This document shows positions 8,166 through 17,063 of a stretch of 64,000 nucleotides of DNA, piece by piece. Positions within the stretch are counted from its first letter, which is position 1. Each line of letters starts with the position of its first letter. This DNA comes from Sphingomonas sp. S2-65 (GTDB lineage Bacteria > Pseudomonadota > Alphaproteobacteria > Sphingomonadales > Sphingomonadaceae): NCBI RefSeq assembly GCF_021513175.1, contig NZ_CP090953.1:2290501-2354500 (forward strand), read 5' to 3'. The notes below the pieces were generated by a model that did not search any database, was not told the DNA's origin, and saw only the letters and a list, made by a program, of their open reading frames with translations. The translations under genes and the position numbers were made by a program.

Positions 8166-8540
8166 ATGTCCATCACGCTCACCCCTTCGGCGGACGCCGC
8201 CAGCCTGCGTGTAAGCGGGGACATCGAGGCCAAGCTGACCATCCCCGCTGATCCGTCGTTCGAGTTCGGCGGTGAGAGCTACATGCATGCTTATTATATC
8301 GCCTTGTCCGATGGCTCGCTGATCAAGGCCGTGCGCCATGACGATCCCAATTGGGAAGTGATCATCGAGGGCGCCGCGACGATCGAGCCCGGTGCCGACG
8401 GCGAGACTCTCACCGTGCAATGGGGTATCGAGTGGCTTACGCTCGCGACCAATTGCAACGCCAGCGCGGTCGCGCAGAAGTCGACCCGCAACCTGCCGCT
8501 GTTTCATCCGGAACTCGGAAATTTCAGCGCGATCGTCTGA
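8166..8540 (+). CDS. Conserved-looking hypothetical protein, probably SOS-controlled
   Basis: A 124-residue protein (MSITLTPSADAASLRVSGDIEAKL...). It is rich in short beta-strand-like segments and has a central ESYMHAYYIALSDGSLIKAV and a repeated WEVIIEG / VQWGIEWLTL pattern. No signal peptide or transmembrane helix. The start at 8166 is set by GGAG ten bases upstream; an in-frame upstream start would add seven residues. Its own LexA box and its place just before dnaE2 suggest a damage-response role, but the function is unknown. Confidence 0.75.
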   Translation: MSITLTPSADAASLRVSGDIEAKLTIPADPSFEFGGESYMHAYYIALSDGSLIKAVRHDDPNWEVIIEGAATIEPGADGETLTVQWGIEWLTLATNCNASAVAQKSTRNLPLFHPELGNFSAIV

Positions 8541-8600
8541 TCCCGAGCCCGCGTCACCATCGATATCGTCGGTTGATGGACGGCTCTCCGGGGCAGACAA

Positions 8601-11600
8601 ATGGGCTGGCGCAACTGGCCACATTCCATGGTTGAGCATAACGCGACTTATGCCGAGCTGCAGGTCACGACGCATTTCAGCTTTCTGCGCGGCGCTTCCT
8701 CGCCCGAGGAGCTGTTCGCCGCCGCCGCACTGCTCGGGCTCCCCGCGCTAGGGGTCGTCGATCGCAACTCGGTCGCCGGCATCGTACGCGCCTGGGACGC
8801 GCAAAAGGCCACCGGCGTGCGGGCGATCACCGGCTCGCGTCTCGACCTCGTCGACGGAACCGCCCTGCTCGTCTATCCGACCGACCGCGCGGCTTATGGC
8901 CGGCTTTGCCGGCTGCTGTCGGTGGGCAAGGCCCGCGCCGGCAAGGGCGCCTGCCATCTCGACTGGAACGATGTCGAGGAATGGAATGACGGGCTGATCG
9001 GCATATTGGTACCCGACCGGGCCGATGCCGTCGTGCAATCGGCGCTTGCTCGCACCGGCCGTATCTTCGGCGACCGCTCCTATCTCGCGCTGTCGCTGCG
9101 CCGCCGTCCGCGCGATGCCGTCCGGCTGCGCGACCTGGCCGCGATGGCCGCCGCAGCGCGGGTCGCAACGGTCGCGACCGGGGACGTGCTCTACCATGCT
9201 CCCGACCGAAGGCTGCTGCAGGACGTGGTCACCTGCATCCGCCAGAAATGCACGATCGACGAACTCGGCGAACGCCGCGAGCAGGTCGCGGACCGGCACC
9301 TGAAGTCGGCTGCGGAGATGGAGCGGCTGTTCCGGCGCAATCTCGGCGACACCCGGCCGGTCGCGCGCAGCCTCGAGATCGCGCAGCGCTGCAGCTTCGA
9401 TCTCGAGCAGCTCAAATATCAATATCCCGACGAGATCCGGGATGCCGCCCGCACGCCGCAACAGGAGCTTGAGCGACTGACCTGGGAAAGAGCGCCCGAG
9501 CGTTATCCGGATGGGGTCACGGCCAAGGTCCGCGCCCAGATCGAGCACGAGCTCCGGCTTATCAGTCAACTCGACTACGCCCCCTACTTCCTGACGGTCT
9601 ATTCAATCGTGAACTTCGCCCGCTCCAAGGACATCCTCTGTCAGGGCCGCGGCTCGGCCGCCAACTCGGCGGTCTGCTTCTGCCTAGGCGTCACCTCGAT
9701 CGACCCGGTGCGCTCGGAGCTATTGTTCGAGCGCTTCGTCTCGGCGGAGCGGCGCGAGCCCCCCGACATCGACGTCGATTTCGAGCATGAGCGGCGCGAG
9801 GAGGTGATCCAGTGGATCTACGAAACCTATGGCCGGACCCGCTCCGCGCTGACCGCAGTCGTGACCCGCTACCGCGCGCGCGGCGCGGTCCGCGAGGTAG
9901 GCAAGGCATTGGGCGTCAGCGAAGACATGACCGCGGGCCTCTCCAGCCAGGTCTGGGGCTGGAGCCGGGAGGGCGTCGAGGAACGCCATGCGGAGGAGCT
10001 CAACCTCGACATGGGTGATCGCCGGCTCGCGCTGACGCTCGAGCTCGCGCGCCTGCTGATCAACACGCCGCGGCACCTCTCCCAGCATCCCGGCGGCTTC
10101 GTCCTTACCCGCGACCGGCTCGACGAGCTCGTGCCAGTCGAGCCGGCGGCGATGGACGACCGGCAGGTTATCGAATGGGACAAGGACGATATCGACGCTT
10201 TGGGCTTCATGAAGGTGGATGTGCTGGGGCTGGGGATGCTCAGCTGCATGCGGCGTGGCTTCGAGTTCCTCGCCGCCGACAAGGGCGTGAAAGTCGACCT
10301 GGCCACGATCCCGGCCGAGGATCCCGCCACCTATGCGATGATCCGCAAGGCCGACACGCTCGGCGTCTTTCAGATCGAGAGCCGGGCCCAGATGGCGATG
10401 CTGCCGAGGATCAACCCTCGGACCTTCTACGACCTGGTGATCCAGGTCGCGATCGTGCGGCCCGGCCCGATCCAGGGCGACATGGTCCATCCCTATCTAC
10501 GGCGCCGCGAAGGCAGGGAGGCGGTCACCTATCCCAAGGAGGAGTTGCGCCGGGTGCTCGAGAAGACGCTCGGCGTGCCGCTCTTCCAGGAGCAGGCAAT
10601 GCGCGTTGCGATCGAGTGCGCCGGGTTCACCGCGTCCGAGGCCGACCTGCTTCGCCGCGCCATGGCGACCTTCAAGCTCACCGGCGGGGTCAGCCATTTC
10701 CGCGACAAGCTGATCGGCGGCATGGTCGCGCGCGGCTACGCGCATGCCTTTGCCGAGAAGACCTTCAAGCAGATCGAGGGCTTCGGAAGCTATGGCTTTC
10801 CCGAGAGCCATGCCGCCAGCTTCGCGCTGATCGCCTATGCGTCGAGCTGGATGAAATGCCATCATCCCGATGCGTTCTGCGCCGCATTGCTCAACGCCCA
10901 GCCCATGGGCTTCTATGCGCCCGCGCAGATCGTCCGCGACGCGCGCGAGCACGGCGTCGAGGTCCGTCCCGTCGACGTCAACGCGAGCCGCTGGGACTGT
11001 ACGCTCGAAGACACGACCGGCCGCTACAAGGCGGTGCGTCTGGGCCTTCGGATGGTGCGCGACCTGTCCAATGCCGATGCCGCCGCAATCGTCGGTGCGC
11101 GCGCGGACCAGCCCTACCGTAGCGTCGAGGAGATCCAGCGGCGTGCCGAGATCGGAGCCGGCGCGCTCAACCGTATTGGCGAGGCCGACGGGTTCGGGTC
11201 GCTGGAGCAGACCCGCCGCACGGGGCTTTGGCAGGTCAAGGGGCTGGCGGACACGCCCTTGCCGCTGTTCGCCGCGGCCGACCGGCGCGACCAAGCGTGG
11301 CGCGACGAAGCGGACGAGCCTGAGGTCACGCTCGTGCCGATGGGTGAAGGCCAGGAAGTGGTCGAGGACTATCGCGCAACCTCCTTGTCGCTGCGGGCGC
11401 ATCCGCTCGCCTTCCTCCGCGACGAGTTGTCCGCCCGCAAGATCCGGCCATGCTCGGAGACGCGCACGATGAAGGACGGGCGCTGGATCAACCTGGCCGG
11501 TCTCGTGCTGGTTCGCCAGAAGCCCGGCTCGGCCAAGGGCGTGATGTTCATCACCATCGAGGATGAGACCGACATTGCCAACCTGGTGGTGTGGACCAAC

Positions 11601-11945
11601 GTCTTCGAGAAGCACCGGCGCGTTGTGCTCGGTGCGTCCATGCTCGGCGTGCGAGGCAAGGTGCAGCGCGAGGGTGAAGTCATCCACGTCGTCGTCGAGC
11701 GGCTCGACGATCTCTCGCCGCTGCTCGCGAGCGTCGGTTCGCGCCAGGATGTCGCCGATGTCTACCGCGTCGCCCGCGCCGATATCGTCAAGCACGGCAT
11801 GGGCCCCGATCCACGTGTCCCGGCCGAGCGGTCGCTGGGCAAGGTGCCGCGCGACATCTACATTCCCGATCTCAGGCTTGGCTCGGGCATTGTCCCCGGG
11901 CAGCCGACCGAAGGCATCAAGATCAAGCCTCGGGACTTCCGATGA
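8601..11945 (+). CDS. dnaE2: Error-prone DNA polymerase DnaE2
   Basis: 1114 residues, the normal DnaE2 length. An N-terminal PHP domain ([23 protein letters not shown]) is followed by the C-family palm, with the catalytic Asp motif [14 protein letters not shown] (near 390) and the second Asp region around [19 protein letters not shown]. Helix-hairpin-helix and OB-fold segments follow ([27 protein letters not shown]). It copies past lesions as the polymerase of the ImuA-ImuB-DnaE2 mutasome and raises mutation after DNA damage. Start 8601 is taken; an ATG at 8628 ([12 protein letters not shown]) is an alternative. It has no LexA box of its own, so it is probably expressed from the boxes upstream. 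Confidence 0.95.
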   Translation: MGWRNWPHSMVEHNATYAELQVTTHFSFLRGASSPEELFAAAALLGLPALGVVDRNSVAGIVRAWDAQKATGVRAITGSRLDLVDGTALLVYPTDRAAYGRLCRLLSVGKARAGKGACHLDWNDVEEWNDGLIGILVPDRADAVVQSALARTGRIFGDRSYLALSLRRRPRDAVRLRDLAAMAAAARVATVATGDVLYHAPDRRLLQDVVTCIRQKCTIDELGERREQVADRHLKSAAEMERLFRRNLGDTRPVARSLEIAQRCSFDLEQLKYQYPDEIRDAARTPQQELERLTWERAPERYPDGVTAKVRAQIEHELRLISQLDYAPYFLTVYSIVNFARSKDILCQGRGSAANSAVCFCLGVTSIDPVRSELLFERFVSAERREPPDIDVDFEHERREEVIQWIYETYGRTRSALTAVVTRYRARGAVREVGKALGVSEDMTAGLSSQVWGWSREGVEERHAEELNLDMGDRRLALTLELARLLINTPRHLSQHPGGFVLTRDRLDELVPVEPAAMDDRQVIEWDKDDIDALGFMKVDVLGLGMLSCMRRGFEFLAADKGVKVDLATIPAEDPATYAMIRKADTLGVFQIESRAQMAMLPRINPRTFYDLVIQVAIVRPGPIQGDMVHPYLRRREGREAVTYPKEELRRVLEKTLGVPLFQEQAMRVAIECAGFTASEADLLRRAMATFKLTGGVSHFRDKLIGGMVARGYAHAFAEKTFKQIEGFGSYGFPESHAASFALIAYASSWMKCHHPDAFCAALLNAQPMGFYAPAQIVRDAREHGVEVRPVDVNASRWDCTLEDTTGRYKAVRLGLRMVRDLSNADAAAIVGARADQPYRSVEEIQRRAEIGAGALNRIGEADGFGSLEQTRRTGLWQVKGLADTPLPLFAAADRRDQAWRDEADEPEVTLVPMGEGQEVVEDYRATSLSLRAHPLAFLRDELSARKIRPCSETRTMKDGRWINLAGLVLVRQKPGSAKGVMFITIEDETDIANLVVWTNVFEKHRRVVLGASMLGVRGKVQREGEVIHVVVERLDDLSPLLASVGSRQDVADVYRVARADIVKHGMGPDPRVPAERSLGKVPRDIYIPDLRLGSGIVPGQPTEGIKIKPRDFR

Positions 11946-12337
11946 AGCGTTCGTAAGTCGCGCGCCGGCCGCGGGATCCAGGCCGGTCACGGTGATCGAA
12001 GGTGACGCACTGTTCGACGGGCCCGAACGATACCGTTCACACGTTCTCGCGATGCGGGCGCATCCGCGCTTCCCGCCAGATGCGGAACGAAGAGGGGTTT
12101 GGCCGCGAAAGCCCAGCTTCTCACCGGGGGAAAGACACGCGCCGGGCGCCGCACACTCCCGAGTTTTACCGCTACGCACACGACGCCGCGCGTCGGCGAC
12201 CTGTATTTTTTTGAACAGAATGCTCAGGATTTGGACAGGCGCAAGGCGATACAGCGCGTACCGCTCGCATCGTGGCCAACCGCGCTCCTTGCCTGCCTAG
12301 GACTGCAGATTGCGGTCGATGTACGAGGAGATTTGAG
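11946..12337. other. Intergenic stretch without a supported gene
   Basis: 392 bases between dnaE2 and the next small gene. No frame here gives a convincing protein, and no RNA or clear repeat is seen. A T-rich patch near 12206-12214 could belong to a promoter for the following gene, but no good -35/-10 pair is evident. Confidence 0.4.
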
Positions 12338-12710
12338 ATGAAAAAGATTACCGTCGCTCTCCGGTCTCGGCATGCTCGCCGCTGCGCTTCCAGCCAGCGC
12401 AATCGCCACCACCTCCGCGCCGGGAATAGTTAACCCGCAGGGCGGAGTCTGCCAGAACATCAATGCCCGCCAGAATCGAAACGAAGTCCGCATCAACCAG
12501 GGCATCCGCTCTGGCGCGCTCACTCGCCGCGAAGCAGTCCGTCTGCGCACGCAGTTCCGCGCCATCGAGCGTCTCGAGGCTCGCTATCGACTAGCACGCC
12601 CCGGCCTGACTTTGGCCAAGCGCCGCGATCTGGACCGTCGGTTCGACTCACTCGAGCGCAGCATCCGCATCCAGAAGCACGATCGCGATCATCGCGGCCG
12701 CCGCTGGTAA
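12338..12710 (+). pseudogene. Small secreted protein, broken by a one-base frameshift in its signal peptide
   Basis: ATG at 12338 begins MKKITVAL, a typical signal-peptide start with GAGGAG before it, but the frame then runs into nonsense. From about 12360 a different frame reads LSGLGMLAAALPASAIA and goes on for about 110 residues to TAA at 12708-12710. The mature part is basic and helical (INQGIRSGALTRREAVRLRTQFRAIERLEARY), like small periplasmic proteins common in sphingomonads. Adding one base near 12359 would join the two parts. It is either a true frameshift, a sequencing error, or a gene that now starts at the internal ATG (12372). Confidence 0.65.
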
Positions 12711-12779
12711 TTGCTCCCGAGCGGAATAAGGACGAGCTCCGCCTTTGTGGGGGGCTGGTTCACTTTGGCTTGGGGCTGC

Positions 12780-13355
12780 TCAGCCATTCGGCTGATGATC
12801 GAGCGTCAGCGGCCTATGGTGCGCCGCAGAGTCAGCGCCCTGAAATCGGCGCTTGCCGATCAACCCGCCGAGCGGCAGCGCAAGCGGCGCGTCGCGCAGC
12901 GCCTCTGCCAGCGCACGATGCTCGTCGCGATCGCAGCCATAATCGTACAGCAGGTGCCCTGACCCGGCCCCACCGGTCCACCTTACATCGACGGAAGGAA
13001 GATCGGTCGCATATGTCCTGCAAGAATCCGGGCCGGTCAGCAGCAGCTCGCCCGTGGGCAGATAGGGTTGCAGACGATTGAAGAACTTGGCGGCTTGGGC
13101 CGGCGCCGCCCTGAAGCGGCGCTCGCCGATCACCGCGGTGTTGCTGGTGCCGGTGAACAGGCTCGCGCCATCGGCGCTTACGGCTACGGTATAGACCGGG
13201 CAAAATCCGTGGCAGACGGTCGTGGCGTAGGTCATGCTTCGGATTTGCGGCTGCGGTGTGGCCGCCGCTTGCGGCCGGGGGACCTCCCCGGTGGTGGTGG
13301 TGCATCCACCGAGCGCCAGCGCTGCGCCCAATGTCCATCCGATCAACCGCATCAT
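12780..13355 (-). CDS. DUF6438-type lipoprotein
   Basis: About 191 residues. The start at 13355 (or 13352, the next codon) gives MMRLIGWTLGAALALGGC, a lipoprotein signal with lipobox LGGC, with GAGGA upstream; the open frame extends further without support. After a Pro/Ala linker comes the domain ITYATTVCHGFCPVYTV-like (here MTYATTVCHGFCPVYTV), characteristic of DUF6438, with two close Cys residues. Anchoring in the outer membrane or periplasm is likely. Function is unknown. It is divergent from the lipoprotein gene at 13492 with about 136 bases between. Confidence 0.75.
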   Translation of the reverse strand: MMRLIGWTLGAALALGGCTTTTGEVPRPQAAATPQPQIRSMTYATTVCHGFCPVYTVAVSADGASLFTGTSNTAVIGERRFRAAPAQAAKFFNRLQPYLPTGELLLTGPDSCRTYATDLPSVDVRWTGGAGSGHLLYDYGCDRDEHRALAEALRDAPLALPLGGLIGKRRFQGADSAAHHRPLTLDHQPNG

Positions 13356-13491
13356 CAAGTTCCTCGTCGCTGTGCTCGCCACCCGTAGATCGGGCGATGC
13401 CATCACCCTCGGCTTCGCGCCGGCCGACCTATCCTGGCCCGAACACGGCAGCACGACGAAACCCTCTGCTCGCCGCTGACGTTCCTCCGTC

Positions 13492-14127
13492 ATGAAACAC
13501 CTTCCTGCTTATGCTGCGCCCGCTGTTGCCTTGATCTTTGCCCTCGCTGCCTGTTCCTCCCGGTCGGACGACACAAACGTCACTGCGCCTACAGCTGATG
13601 TGGTGGCGGAGAGCGCGGCCCCCCGCCCTTCTGTTTCCTCTCGGATGACCGAAGATGCACCGCGCGAAGCAGCGGCGTCGCCGACACCTGTCTCGGCAAC
13701 GGTGCTCCGCCTCGAAGGGCTCGGCGATTTGCGGATCGGCCGGCCGGTGCCGAAAAGCGGCGCATGGGCCGAGCGCGGCGCGCAGACAGGCGGCGCGTGC
13801 CGAACAGTAAGCTCGCCCGATCATCCCGGCGTCTACGCCATTGTCTCCGAGGGCAAGGTGCGGCGTATCACAGTCGGCCAGCGCTCCGACGTGAAGCTCG
13901 CCGAGGGCCTGGGCGTGGGTTCGAGCGAGAAGGACGTTAAGAAGTGGTTTGGCGGCTTCCGCGAGGAGCCGCATAAGTACGAAGACGGCCCTGCCAAATA
14001 CCTGACTGCACCCAACGCCGCGAGTGGCGACCCCGCCTTGCGCTTCGAAATTGGGCGTGACGGCAAGGTGAGCCTAATGCACGTCGGCACCATGCCGGTG
14101 CTCGGTTACGTGGAAGGGTGTGCGTGA
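13492..14127 (+). CDS. Hypothetical lipoprotein
   Basis: 211 residues: lipoprotein signal (lipobox ALAAC, Cys21), a long Ser/Thr/Ala/Pro linker (about 25-70) and a compact globular part. The globular part contains LRLEGLGDLRIGRPVPKSG, GGACRTVSSPDHPGVYAI and VGSSEKDVKKWFGGF. The pattern of a short strand-rich domain with one disulphide-capable Cys pair is seen in many alphaproteobacterial envelope lipoproteins of unknown role. No operon partner is evident. Confidence 0.75.
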   Translation: MKHLPAYAAPAVALIFALAACSSRSDDTNVTAPTADVVAESAAPRPSVSSRMTEDAPREAAASPTPVSATVLRLEGLGDLRIGRPVPKSGAWAERGAQTGGACRTVSSPDHPGVYAIVSEGKVRRITVGQRSDVKLAEGLGVGSSEKDVKKWFGGFREEPHKYEDGPAKYLTAPNAASGDPALRFEIGRDGKVSLMHVGTMPVLGYVEGCA

Positions 14128-14530
14128 TCTGTCCTGGGTTCCCCAAGAACCGAGGCCATCAAGGAAACATGCGCTCAGCGGTATTGGGATGGCGGCTTTG
14201 CTATGGCCTGCGGGACATCTCGGTCGAACAAGGAAGCAGGCACGAACCGAAAGGGGTGACCGCCCCATTTGAGACCAAGCGGTGCGCGAGCAGATCCACC
14301 TGCTGCAGCGTTGGCAGTTGCGCCCAATGAAAGGCTGCGACGCCGCCCGCGATCCTGCCGACTTTGCTTTGTGGACTTTGTTGCTTAGCGCTTGGGTACG
14401 GGCTTGCTGGTGTGGACCCTGTGGGAGACTCGCGCGAACGCTCGACGCGAGTTGAGAGCTTACGTCTCCGTCAGGATTGGCTTCGCCTCGTTCATGGGTC
14501 AGAGTGCTGACTTTCGGCAGGGAGGAAGAA
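14128..14530. other. Intergenic stretch without a supported gene
   Basis: 403 bases. A small inverted repeat (GGTTC-CCCAA-GAACC near 14151-14165) just after the lipoprotein gene may help end its transcript. Frames on both strands give only low-complexity or unrecognised translations. Confidence 0.35.
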
Positions 14531-14788
14531 ATGGACGTTGAACGTTCAACTGAGCTGGCAACCGCCCGGATGGACAGCATGGCGGTAGGCACTGTGGCTG
14601 TCGCTGGGGTAGCAGCGCTCTGCAATGAGCTCGCAGCTGGAGGGCTGCTAGATGACGAGCAACTCAACCGCATTCGAGTCTTCATGCTGATCTCGATTGA
14701 GCGATCAGTCGGCTCGGTAAAGCTTCAGTCTGCCATGAACGAGGCGATTGGTCATCACTTCGAGCAGCTACGACATCGAATGAGCTAA
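14531..14788 (+). CDS. Small hypothetical protein
   Basis: An 85-residue helical protein (MDVERSTELATARMDSMAVG...). Start 14531 follows a very good ribosome site (GGGAGGAAG), which makes this a likely real gene in spite of its size. The sequence has alternating Ala/Leu-rich and charged stretches (IRVFMLISIERSVGSVKLQSAMNEAIG) but no recognised domain. Confidence 0.6.
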   Translation: MDVERSTELATARMDSMAVGTVAVAGVAALCNELAAGGLLDDEQLNRIRVFMLISIERSVGSVKLQSAMNEAIGHHFEQLRHRMS

Positions 14789-15024
14789 GCCGCGACTTTA
14801 ATCATTAACCTAAACCCAAGTAACTTTCGGGACTTCGCTGCATCTCTTGCTCGTGCATTATGACCTAGGAAGGCTGCTCAAGCAGGGTGCCACTGATGCA
14901 CTGTGGCATCTGACAGAGAAATTGGAACCTGCCTCGCCGAACCTCGGTTAATCCGTAGCTTGAAGCCTCTTCCCTTTCGGGGGGAAGGGTCGAGCGCTCG
15001 CGACGCCCTATCGATCTATAGATC
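14789..15024. other. Intergenic stretch with a near-perfect palindrome
   Basis: No gene is supported. The segment ends with a 30-base near-palindrome at 15004-15033 (see the repeat entry) and contains a short GC hairpin near 14970-14990. Confidence 0.35.
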
Positions 15025-15033
15025 GGTAGGGCG
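15004..15033. repeat. 30-bp near-perfect palindrome
   Basis: CGCCCTA(T/C)CGATCTATAGATC-type inverted repeat, symmetrical around TATA with a single mismatched pair. It could be an operator, a recombination site or a transcript hairpin. It overlaps the start of the SH3-like remnant at 15022. Confidence 0.5.
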
Positions 15034-15153
15034 ATCGTCCGCAGTGGCCGAATATTCTGGATTGGAGAGAAGGCAGGAGAGTGGTTCGACGCTCGCCTGG
15101 ACACAGGGGACGTCGGCTACGTCCACAGCAACTTCGTTGAAAAGCTGAAATAA
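15022..15153 (+). pseudogene. C-terminal remnant of an SH3-like domain protein
   Basis: A 43-codon open stretch after a stop codon and without a start. Its translation GEKAGEWFDARLDTGDVGYV followed by HSNFVEKLK matches the end of bacterial SH3 (SH3b) domains (W-x-x-V-R-x-x-x-G-x-x-G-Y-V-H). The first half of the domain is missing, so it is read as a fragment of a lost cell-wall-binding protein. Confidence 0.45.
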
Positions 15154-15504
15154 ACGCCTGTGACCGAGCAGGGATCGAAGCTTTTTTCGGCAGCCTTCGG
15201 ACTTCGCCCTGAGCGGGTGATGCTGCGTTGGTGGCGAGGGCAGCGTAAGGCGGTCCCTTTAACTCGCAGAAGCTTCATGCGACCGTACTCATACAGAACT
15301 GTCCGCTGCGCAATCCATACATGCGTGGGCCGCTGATCAACTGGACGCGGGCATACGAACGGTATTCGGAAGTGCAGGCTGAGGTGCTCGCCTATCAGCC
15401 CAACGTGATCGCGCCGGCGGACGACAGGTACCACGCGGACCACGACAAGTGGCCGAGACACTTCGACTTCTCGACTGACCCAGCGGCTGCGGCAGAGCTC
15501 GCCG
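15154..15504. other. Stretch without a supported gene
   Basis: About 350 bases between two gene remnants. A plus-strand frame from 15321 gives a translation with protein-like composition (INWTRAYERYSEVQAEVLAY) but lacks a ribosome site, runs into antisense of other genes and is not recognised. It may be another remnant. Confidence 0.3.
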
Positions 15505-15640
15505 CCACGCTTCGAGGAGCGTGCGAAACAGCTTGCGGCAGAATCAGGAAGATTGGCGTCGGCATCAGCGACAGCAGCGCGCTCACCAGGCTGAGCGCCA
15601 CGAAGGACCAGCCCAGCGCCAGCAGCCCACGCGCGACCAT
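15505..15640 (-). pseudogene. DUF454 (YbaN-like) membrane protein fragment
   Basis: The frame from 15640 reads MVARGLLALGWSFVALSLVS and ALLSLMPTPIFLIL, the first membrane segment and MPTxxFLIL signature of DUF454 inner-membrane proteins. Near 15535 the expected next motif, ACFARSSKR, appears one base out of frame, after which similarity stops. The gene is thus both frameshifted and truncated. It starts 4 bases after the end of the SRAP gene and was probably co-transcribed with it. Confidence 0.5.
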
Positions 15641-15819
15641 CGATTATTCAAGCGCAAGCGTCGGCTGGGCCGCCACTGCAGGCGGCGGCGACACCTGCGC
15701 CACCGAGAGGCTGCCTTTCGGGAGCGGTGCAAGCAGATTGGCGGCCGGTACGCTCGGATCGAGCCAATCCGCCCAATGGTCGCGCCGCAACGCGATGATC
15801 TGGCGGCTATGATACGGCG
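15631..15819. repeat. SRAP tail repeat, copy 1
   Basis: 189 bases covering the last part of the SRAP gene, similar at most positions to 18911-19098, where the same orientation is kept. This is the intact copy. Confidence 0.7.
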
Positions 15820-16276
15820 CTGTGTCCTCGCCGGCATCGGTGGTCAGCATCGTGAAGGCTTCGCCGATATCGGGATGGCTGCGCCAGATCCCTGCGATGC
15901 AGAGCCAGCGGTGATCGTTGAGCGTGAACAGCCACTTGTCCTGGCGCTTCTGCTTCGGGTCTTCGGGCTTGGTGAACTCGTAATAGCCATCGGCGAGGAT
16001 CAGGCATCGCTTCGAGGTGAACTCGCGTCCTTCGGACCGGAAGTTGAACACCGGAGCCCCTTTGGGCCCTGGCCAGCTCCATCGGCGATTCACCAGCTCG
16101 CCCGCGCCGCGCTGGTCCTCGATCTCGCGGACGATCGGTCCGATATCGGTAATCTGGACGTCCGAGCGGGCGGCTACGTTCGGCGTTCCCTCGGGCGTGG
16201 TGATCTTGATCTTGAGGTCGTCAAAGTCCTTCAGGATCGAAGCGACGTCGACCTCGAGGCGATAGTCATTGCACAT
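15644..16276 (-). CDS. SRAP (HMCES/YedK) family DNA-protein crosslink protein
   Basis: 210 residues with all key residues of the SOS-response-associated peptidase family: Cys2 (forms a thiazolidine crosslink with abasic sites once Met1 is removed), Asn78 in VFNFRSEG, Glu100 in ADGYYEF and His156 in PYHSRQ. These proteins shield abasic sites in single-stranded DNA. The start at 16276 places Cys next to the initiator Met, as required. A LexA box lies 39-53 bases upstream, shared with the divergent SRAP-like gene. Confidence 0.9.
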   Translation of the reverse strand: MCNDYRLEVDVASILKDFDDLKIKITTPEGTPNVAARSDVQITDIGPIVREIEDQRGAGELVNRRWSWPGPKGAPVFNFRSEGREFTSKRCLILADGYYEFTKPEDPKQKRQDKWLFTLNDHRWLCIAGIWRSHPDIGEAFTMLTTDAGEDTAPYHSRQIIALRRDHWADWLDPSVPAANLLAPLPKGSLSVAQVSPPPAVAAQPTLALE

Positions 16277-16314
16277 GTCAGCCTCCGTTTTGTCGCGACT
16301 TGCGACTCAAGCGC

Positions 16315-16329
16315 GTTCCCAATATGTTC
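16315..16329 (+). promoter_or_regulatory. LexA box between the divergent SRAP genes
   Basis: A perfect GTTC-CCAATAT-GTTC, 7-base spacing. It overlaps the ATG at 16324, one possible start of the plus-strand SRAP-like gene, so that gene more probably starts at ATG 16336, just after the box. It can repress both divergent genes. Confidence 0.82.
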
Positions 16330-16335
16330 TCGGTC

Positions 16336-16857
16336 ATGGCCGCGACTCCAACCCCCTTCGACTCCGAAGCACCGCTGGGAGCACGCCGCGCCATCATCCG
16401 GTGCAACCCAGACAATCCACAAGAGATGGAGATGATCGAGGCGGTCTGGGGTTCCAATCCGCGGTTCAGCGACGGCGTCGCCTTTCGATTCGTCCGCTCT
16501 GAAGGAAAGACCTTCCCGAGCCGTCGTTGCCTGATCCCGGCATCGGAATTTCAGCTGGCGGTCGGCAAGCGCCGGTACCGTGTGACGCTCGACGGCGGCA
16601 ACTTCTTCTACCTCGCCGGCGTGTGGGAGCCGGCGATGGGCGATTGGCCGCTCTATTACCGGATCGTCACGGTTGAGGCGAACCCCGAAGTCGCCCTTCA
16701 TCAGGAGCGGCACGGCGCGATCATTCATCGGCGCCAGGTGAAGCAGTGGTTAGGTCATGAGGTCCCCGAAACCGACCTGTTGATGACTCCACCAGCGCGC
16801 ACATTCGTAGTCGAGGAGATCGACGCGAAGCCGGTACAGACCGCATTGGCATTCTGA
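16336..16857 (+). CDS. Divergent SRAP-like protein lacking the crosslinking Cys
   Basis: 173 residues from ATG 16336 (177 from ATG 16324, which lies inside the LexA box). The SRAP fold is visible: FRFVRSEGKTFPSRRCLIPASEF with the active-site Glu, YLAGVWEP, and LHQERHGAII with the active-site His, then a C-terminal VEEIDAKPVQ. The N-terminal Cys2 is absent, and the Asn of the FNFRSEG motif is replaced (FRFVRSEG), so it probably cannot form the usual DNA-protein crosslink. It is divergent from a canonical SRAP gene with a shared LexA box. It may be a regulator or a DNA-binding paralogue. Confidence 0.8.
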   Translation: MAATPTPFDSEAPLGARRAIIRCNPDNPQEMEMIEAVWGSNPRFSDGVAFRFVRSEGKTFPSRRCLIPASEFQLAVGKRRYRVTLDGGNFFYLAGVWEPAMGDWPLYYRIVTVEANPEVALHQERHGAIIHRRQVKQWLGHEVPETDLLMTPPARTFVVEEIDAKPVQTALAF

Positions 16858-16870
16858 CGCGAGGCCGAGG

Positions 16871-17044
16871 ATGTTTTCCCAACGCACTACGCCATCCAGC
16901 ACTACAGGCGATATCGATCCTCTGCTCTGCTCTGCTCTGCTCGCTGCCACGGCGAATTTCCCTCTCGGCAGTCTGTCGAGCGGCATCGGCTTCGAACCCG
17001 CTGGCTTCCGGGTGACGATCCTGTTCATCGAGGAACTGCCCTAG
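16871..17044 (+). CDS. Short ORF carrying a pentanucleotide repeat
   Basis: A 57-codon ORF (MFSQRTTPSSTTGDIDPLL...). Its ribosome site is weak, GAGG directly before the ATG. It is not recognised, but its end (GIGFEPAGFRVTILFIEELP) reads like a folded protein. The repeat TCTGC x4 at 16921-16940 sits inside it, and a change of copy number would shift the frame. It may be a real small gene, or the end of a decayed one. Confidence 0.3.
   Translation: MFSQRTTPSSTTGDIDPLLCSALLAATANFPLGSLSSGIGFEPAGFRVTILFIEELP
16921..16940. repeat. TCTGC x4 tandem repeat
   Basis: Four exact copies of a 5-base unit, with partial units on both sides (16917 to 16942). Units not divisible by three inside coding DNA can cause slippage-dependent frame switching. 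Confidence 0.8.
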
Positions 17045-17063
17045 TGACGGGGATCCCAGGTTG

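Noticed and set aside
10497..12179. 560-codon minus-strand frame over dnaE2
   Set aside because: Antisense shadow of dnaE2.
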